Shown piece by piece: positions 5,200-8,708 of a DNA stretch of 8,708 nucleotides. A program made the position numbers and the translations under genes. The DNA lies in NCBI GenBank assembly GCA_002506425.1, contig DAXO01000044.1, forward strand, positions 1 through 8,708, given 5' to 3'. Every line of letters begins with the position of its first letter. Position 1 is the first letter of the stretch. The notes under the pieces are model-generated. The model saw nothing but the letters and a program-made list of their open reading frames with translations. It was not told the origin of the DNA and searched no databases. Source of the DNA: Methanomassiliicoccaceae archaeon UBA480. GTDB lineage: Archaea > Thermoplasmatota > Thermoplasmata > Methanomassiliicoccales > Methanomethylophilaceae.

Positions 5200-6576
5200 A
5201 TGATTTCAATGAGCAACGTCTGTCCCTTGGACTATCGCTACGGCCGCGAAGAGATGAAGGCCGTCTTCAGCGAGGATAGCCGTATCCAGAACGAGATGCT
5301 GGTCGAGGCGGCCCTGGCTAGGGCCCATGCCGCCATGGGGACAATCCCCCAGTCCGCGGCCGACGAGATCACGCGCGTAGCCAGCCTGGATGTCGTGAGC
5401 GTGGACAGGATCAAGGAGATCGAGAAGGAGACCCGCCACGACCTCATGGCGATGGTCAAGGCGATGACGGAGAAATGCCAGGGAGATGCCGGCAAGTACG
5501 TCCACCTCGGCGCCACCTCCAACGATATCGTTGATACGGCGACCGCCCTTCAGCTCAAAGCAGCCATGGAGATCGTCCTCGAGGATGTCGATAACCTCAT
5601 CATGACCTTCGCGGCTCTTGCCAAAAGGGAGAGGGATACGCTGGAGATTGGAAGGACCCATGCGCAGTTCGCTATCCCTATCACCTATGGATTCAAGGTC
5701 TCCGGCTACATCGCCGAGATGATCAGGCACCATTTCAGGATCGTCGAGGCGATGCCTCGCGTATGCGCCGGGAAGATGGCAGGAGCCGTCGGAACAGGGG
5801 CGGCTCTCGGCAAGAACTTCTTCGAGGTTCAGAGGCGCGTCATGGCAGATCTCGAGCTGACCTACGAGCCAGCCGCCACGCAGGTCGTCGGACGCGACAG
5901 GTACACCGAGGCCATATGCATCATGGCGAACATTGCCGCATCCCTCGAGAGATACTGCACCGAGGTCAGGAATCTCCAGAGGTCAGAGGTGGCCGAAGCT
6001 TCCGAGTTCTTCGATGTAACCAAACAGGTCGGCAGCTCCACCATGGCTCAGAAAAGAAACCCCATGAACTCTGAGAATGTCTGCGGTCTCGCCCGCGTCA
6101 TCCGCGGATTCGTCACTCCCGCGTTCGAGAGCCAGATTTTGTGGCACGAGAGGGACCTGTGCAACTCATCCACCGAGAGGTTCACCCTTCCCCACGTCTT
6201 TGTCCTCATCGACGAGATCCTGAAGAAGACGGCCTGGATATACTCCGGATTGGAGATCCACAGGGACAGGATGCTGGAGAACATCGAGTCCTCCAAGGGC
6301 CTCGTCATGGCAGAGCCTTTGATGATGAAGCTCACCGAGAAGGGCATCGGAAGGCAGGACGCCCACGAGATCATAAGACAGTCCGCTATGATCGCCGAAG
6401 ATACTGGCGCCCATCTGAGGGACGTCCTCCTGCAGAGGGAGGACCTCAAGGGAGTTCTCACCCCCGAGGAGATCGTCGAGACCATGGATGCAGCCAACTA
6501 CGTCGGAGGCGCTCGTGAGATCGTCGACAAGATGGTCGCCGCGGCAGAGGATGTCGTCGGCAGGAAGGTAGAGTGA
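5200..6576 (+). CDS. purB: Adenylosuccinate lyase, 458 aa
   Basis: PurB acts twice in purine synthesis: it releases fumarate from SAICAR to give AICAR and from adenylosuccinate to give AMP. It belongs to the fumarase/aspartase superfamily and is normally a homotetramer. Seen: KYVHLGATSNDIVDTA (99-114), GRTHAQ (151-156) with the conserved catalytic-region His154, and the superfamily signature loop GSSTMAQKRNPMNSEN (278-293) whose serines supply the general base. WHERDLCNSSTER (315-327) is the lyase C-terminal active-site segment. Length is normal. The frame is open back to an ATG at 5146, but those 18 codons give a non-family extension and would cover the TATA-like box. ATG 5209, three codons on, is a possible alternative. 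The next gene starts on the base after the TGA stop. Confidence 0.95.
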   Translation: MISMSNVCPLDYRYGREEMKAVFSEDSRIQNEMLVEAALARAHAAMGTIPQSAADEITRVASLDVVSVDRIKEIEKETRHDLMAMVKAMTEKCQGDAGKYVHLGATSNDIVDTATALQLKAAMEIVLEDVDNLIMTFAALAKRERDTLEIGRTHAQFAIPITYGFKVSGYIAEMIRHHFRIVEAMPRVCAGKMAGAVGTGAALGKNFFEVQRRVMADLELTYEPAATQVVGRDRYTEAICIMANIAASLERYCTEVRNLQRSEVAEASEFFDVTKQVGSSTMAQKRNPMNSENVCGLARVIRGFVTPAFESQILWHERDLCNSSTERFTLPHVFVLIDEILKKTAWIYSGLEIHRDRMLENIESSKGLVMAEPLMMKLTEKGIGRQDAHEIIRQSAMIAEDTGAHLRDVLLQREDLKGVLTPEEIVETMDAANYVGGAREIVDKMVAAAEDVVGRKVE

Positions 6577-6750
6577 ATGGATTCCAAGAAGAAGCAGGGG
6601 TTCGTCATCGGGCTCGCGGCGGGAATTGCGCTCTTCGCATTCTTCTACGCCTCCACCCATGCCCCTATCTGCTTCATCCTGATCCCTCTCGGGGCGGTCA
6701 TGGGCGTCGCACCGCAGTGCCTGAAGCCCGTCGAGAAGGACGACGACTGA
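6577..6750 (+). CDS. Small two-helix membrane protein, 57 aa, directly downstream of purB
   Basis: ATG 6577 follows the purB TGA with no gap; AGGAAGG near the end of purB can act as Shine-Dalgarno. The 57-residue product begins MDSKKKQG, has one hydrophobic segment at about 9-25 and a second at about 31-46, then a short charged tail ending KDDD. The short turn between them (STHAP, 26-30) suggests a hairpin in the membrane with both ends on the same, probably cytoplasmic, side. I recognise no family and assign no function. Support is the exact junction with purB, the clean hydrophobic pattern, GC-rich codon use like its neighbours, and a terminator-like hairpin starting a few nt after its stop. 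A competing frame starting with GTG at 6573 gives an Arg-rich non-protein-like product. Confidence 0.7.
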   Translation: MDSKKKQGFVIGLAAGIALFAFFYASTHAPICFILIPLGAVMGVAPQCLKPVEKDDD

Positions 6751-6756
6751 GTCCGG

Positions 6757-6804
6757 GCTTCCGACCCGCACGGGTCGGAGGTTTCGGCATCCAGTCCGGT
6801 TTTT
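6757..6804 (+). terminator. Hairpin and T-run after the purB operon
   Basis: CTTCCGACCC (6758-6767) pairs with GGGTCGGAGG (6772-6781) around the loop GCAC, ten pairs with one G-T wobble. GTTTC follows directly, and a T5 run lies at 6800-6804. The hairpin begins 7 nt after the small membrane protein gene. The T-tract is offset from the stem, so this is a weaker terminator match than the two on the minus strand. Confidence 0.5.
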
Positions 6805-6850
6805 GAAAAACGCTCCGGGGGATTCCGCCTTCGGACGCAGAAATCTTTCG

Positions 6851-6879
6851 AAAAAGAAATGTGGCGGGGAGACCCCGCC
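6851..6879 (-). terminator. Intrinsic-type terminator of the PNPOx-like gene
   Basis: On the minus strand, 8 nt after the stop, GGCGGGG (6879-6873) pairs with CCCCGCC (6869-6863) around a TCT loop. AC and then ATTTCTTTTT (6860-6851) follow. Stem, AC spacer and interrupted T-tract closely repeat the design of the terminator at 3989-4020. Confidence 0.75.
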
Positions 6880-6887
6880 TTCGGCCC

Positions 6888-7316
6888 TCAGAGGACCTTC
6901 TTCCCGGCATCGGGGCCGGGAGCGACGTTGTAGACCTCCCTGATGCACATCTTCACGAGGTGCTTTGCGGGAGCGGCCTCCATCCTGGAGTGGGCGATGG
7001 TGACGGCCTTCTCGTAGTCGGGTCCGGAGGAGTAGATCTTTACCTTGCCCTTGACCTGCCAGCATCCGCCCTTGTAGTCGGGGGACCAGAGGAAGAACGA
7101 GACGTTGGGGTTCTCCTCCATGTTCTTCAGGGTCTTGCAGAAGAAGTTGTCGATGATCCAGATGTTTCCGTCCTCTCCGGGGAAGAGCATTCCTACGGGG
7201 ACGACGTTGGGGACTCCGTCCTTGCTCGCGGTGGCGAGGGAGAAGATGGACATGCTCTTCATGCACTCCCTCATTTCGGGAGTGAGTTCGATTTTAGAGG
7301 CTGTGTTTCCAACCAT
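6888..7316 (-). CDS. PNPOx-like flavin-binding split-barrel protein, 142 aa
   Basis: This matches the small pyridoxamine-5'-phosphate-oxidase-like family (Putative_PNPOx, PF01243), cytoplasmic split beta-barrels that bind FMN or sometimes F420 and usually act as dimers. Seen: FSLATASKDGVPNVVPVGML (25-44), the first strands with the flavin-phosphate loop; IWIIDNFFCKTLKNMEENPN (52-71), with the typical K-x2-N and NPN pattern; and CWQVKGKVKIY (85-95). It lacks the C-terminal substrate region of true PNPOx, so pyridoxal phosphate synthesis is unlikely and the substrate is unknown. It ends in AGKKVL. Start ATG 7316 has no Shine-Dalgarno but lies about 29 nt from a TATA palindrome, which suggests a leaderless transcript. 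It is divergent from the MFS gene and closed by its own terminator. Confidence 0.88.
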   Translation of the reverse strand: MVGNTASKIELTPEMRECMKSMSIFSLATASKDGVPNVVPVGMLFPGEDGNIWIIDNFFCKTLKNMEENPNVSFFLWSPDYKGGCWQVKGKVKIYSSGPDYEKAVTIAHSRMEAAPAKHLVKMCIREVYNVAPGPDAGKKVL

Positions 7317-7339
7317 GAGTGGTGTATCTTCGTTGTCGT

Positions 7340-7349
7340 TATTATAATA
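7340..7349. promoter_or_regulatory. Symmetric TATA palindrome between PNPOx-like and MFS genes
   Basis: TATTATAATA is a perfect 10-bp palindrome and the only strong TATA-like element in the 101-bp divergent region. At 26 nt either way it predicts a start near 7318 for the PNPOx-like gene (almost leaderless) and near 7371 for the MFS gene (leader about 47 nt). The 8-bp palindrome GACGCGTC (7375-7382) lies just past the predicted rightward start and could be an operator. Confidence 0.5.
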
Positions 7350-7405
7350 TGAACTAACACGAATGATACCATCCGACGCGTCCGGAAGGGTGTCGCGCGA
7401 TTACC

Positions 7406-7411
7406 AGGAGA
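7406..7411 (+). promoter_or_regulatory. Shine-Dalgarno site of the MFS transporter
   Basis: AGGAGA ends 6 nt before ATG 7418. It supports this start over the out-of-frame ATG at 7413, and shows that the mRNA has a leader, unlike the divergent gene. Confidence 0.65.
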
Positions 7412-7417
7412 GATGGC

Positions 7418-8623
7418 ATGGGAAACGACAGGATATTCACCAGGGATTTCATCCTCGATACGCTCATATCCCTCTGCTGCTCCCTGAACTATTTCGCTCT
7501 TCTGATAAACATAGCCGGATTCGCATCCTACGAGTTCGGCGCCGACCCCGCATTAGGAGGAACGGCTGCGGGGATTTACGTCATAGGCGGTCTGATATCG
7601 CGTGTCTTCGCGGGAAAATACGTCGAGCTTTTCGGAAGGAAGAGGATGCTCATCCTCGGTCTGTCATTCGCACTGGTGATGTCCTTCGCGTACTTCCTAG
7701 TGGAATCGATGGCCGCCCTCATGGTCGTCCGTCTGCTGCACGGCATGTCGTATGGAATCAGCAGCACCTGCACGTCGGATATTGTGGCGAAGCTGGTCCC
7801 TCCGAGCAGGAGGGGAGAGGGCCTGGGCTACTTCTTCCTCAGCGTGACGGTGGCATGCGCCATAGGACCTCTCCTAGGCATGACATTCGGTTCGTCGCAG
7901 GACTACGCGGCGGTATTCTCCGTCGGACTGGTCATGTACTCTTCGGCTCTGGTCATGGCACTGGTGATCCGCGTCCCGGAGGAGTCCCTGACCGAGAGGC
8001 AGGCCGCCGAGGCGAGGGGATTCTCCCTCGGGAACATGTTCCAAGCATCAGCGGTCCCGCTCGCCCTCGCCTCGACCGTCTTCTATTTTGCATATTCAGG
8101 CGTGCTTTCGTTCATAGCATCCTATTCCGAGGAGATAGGGCTCTCCGATGTCGCCACATACTACTATGTGGTGGTCGCCGCGGGGACCTTGGTTTCACGG
8201 CTGTTCGCAGGAAGGATATACGATTCCAAGGGACCGAATATCGTGGTATTCCCGGCTTTCGTCGGCTTCATGATCGGAATGGCGGTGTTCGCGACCACCT
8301 CGATGCCGGTACCCTTCCTGCTTTCGGGATTCGTGATAGGGGTCGGCGTCTCGATAGTTTACTCCATCTGCCAGTCGATAGTGGTGTCCAAGAGCCCTCC
8401 GCACCGGTATGGCGTGACGACGTCCACGTTCTCCGCCCTCAACGACCTCGGCACCGGCCTGGGCCCCTCCATCCTGGGCATGCTGGTCACTGCAGTCGGA
8501 TACCGTGATATGTATCTCGTCTGCGTGGCGATAGCGGCGGTCGCCATGCTGATGTACTGGGCGTTCCACGGTAGGGAGCACGGAGGAAAGCCTGGCAGGG
8601 AGCTTGTTCAGGACGAATCCTGA
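7418..8623 (+). CDS. Major facilitator superfamily transporter, 401 aa
   Basis: An integral membrane carrier of the MFS fold with about 12 hydrophobic segments in two halves around a hydrophilic central loop (about 186-206). The loop 2-3 motif A is visible as GKYVELFGRKRML (66-78), and its second-half counterpart as AGRIYDSKG (264-272), both preceded by SR-x-FAG. RLLHGMSYGISS (105-116) fits motif B in helix 4 with its conserved Arg. GYFFLSVTVACAIGPLLG (137-154) fits helix 5. These place it among drug/sugar-exporter-like MFS proteins, but the substrate cannot be read from sequence. Length is normal and there is no extra domain. It is divergent from the PNPOx-like gene, with which it may share a promoter element. 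No clear terminator follows its TGA stop. Confidence 0.92.
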   Translation: MGNDRIFTRDFILDTLISLCCSLNYFALLINIAGFASYEFGADPALGGTAAGIYVIGGLISRVFAGKYVELFGRKRMLILGLSFALVMSFAYFLVESMAALMVVRLLHGMSYGISSTCTSDIVAKLVPPSRRGEGLGYFFLSVTVACAIGPLLGMTFGSSQDYAAVFSVGLVMYSSALVMALVIRVPEESLTERQAAEARGFSLGNMFQASAVPLALASTVFYFAYSGVLSFIASYSEEIGLSDVATYYYVVVAAGTLVSRLFAGRIYDSKGPNIVVFPAFVGFMIGMAVFATTSMPVPFLLSGFVIGVGVSIVYSICQSIVVSKSPPHRYGVTTSTFSALNDLGTGLGPSILGMLVTAVGYRDMYLVCVAIAAVAMLMYWAFHGREHGGKPGRELVQDES

Positions 8624-8708
8624 AGCGGTCTCGAGATGCAAGAGATCTTTCGTCTCCGAGAAGCCGTCTGCGATACCGGTTCCGCAGATGATGCTTGCTG
8701 TGGATGCA
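8624..8708. other. Right-edge sequence after the MFS gene; no gene called
   Basis: These 85 bases hold no gene I can support. TCTGCG (8667-8672) and CGCAGA (8683-8688) can form a 6-bp stem around a 10-nt loop, without a T-run. A short frame is open on each strand to the edge, but each piece is too short to judge. Confidence 0.3.

Noticed and set aside
6573..6806. GTG-started frame of 77 codons after purB
   Set aside because: It competes with the 57-aa membrane protein frame at 6577, reads through the hairpin, and gives an Arg/Gly-rich product without structure.
6166..7266. 366-codon minus-strand frame spanning purB and the PNPOx-like gene
   Set aside because: It crosses two strong genes and both terminators, and its product is Arg/His-rich without any domain.
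7363..8508. 381-codon plus-strand frame overlapping the MFS gene
   Set aside because: The MFS frame has motif A twice, transmembrane segments and a Shine-Dalgarno; this frame is an Arg-rich shadow.
8195..8641. Minus-strand frame entering from the right edge and ending inside the MFS gene
   Set aside because: It would overlap the MFS gene by over 400 nt; only the first bases outside MFS look faintly protein-like, too little to call.

Overview
The window reads as euryarchaeal chromosome, most likely from the Thermoplasmata side and plausibly a Methanomassiliicoccales-type methanogen. The evidence is an archaeal SRP54, TrmY (an archaeal tRNA methyltransferase), an archaeal-type phosphopantetheine adenylyltransferase fused to a DUF84 NTPase (a fusion I recall from Thermoplasma relatives), an archaeal-style coiled-coil protein, and TATA-box promoters some of which imply leaderless mRNAs. 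GC looks moderately high. No methanogenesis gene is present, so the lineage is an inference. I see no rRNA, tRNA, CRISPR array, insertion sequence or integrase.

Positions 3766 down to 1 (minus strand) hold one tight operon: SRP54, trmY, a 67-aa zinc-ribbon membrane protein, the PPAT/DUF84 fusion, and an FAD-linked oxidase that runs off the left edge. The first four genes are separated by 4 nt, 1 nt and an ATGA overlap. The oxidase starts inside the end of the fusion gene, at 662, behind a strong Shine-Dalgarno sequence. Positions 3767-4002 are an AT-richer leader/promoter region with a consensus TATA box, a palindrome, inverted repeats and a possible leaderless upstream ORF.

Positions 5047-4028 (minus) encode a long coiled-coil protein, closed by a hairpin plus T-tract terminator. 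It is divergent from purB (adenylosuccinate lyase, plus strand, start chosen at 5200). The 57-codon gene of a two-helix membrane protein begins directly on the base after the purB stop (6577-6750).

Positions 6751-6887 are a convergent terminator region. It is followed by a PNPOx-like flavin-binding protein (minus, 7316-6888), divergent from an MFS transporter (plus, 7418-8623) with one symmetric TATA palindrome between them. The last 85 bases hold nothing I can call.

Most genes are housekeeping: protein targeting, tRNA modification, CoA synthesis, nucleotide sanitation and purine synthesis. I do not see a clear new multi-gene system. The best leads are the small membrane protein behind purB, the zinc-ribbon membrane protein in the SRP54 operon, the fusion gene with its overlapping downstream start, the SRP54 leader with a possible upstream ORF, and bacterial-looking terminators.
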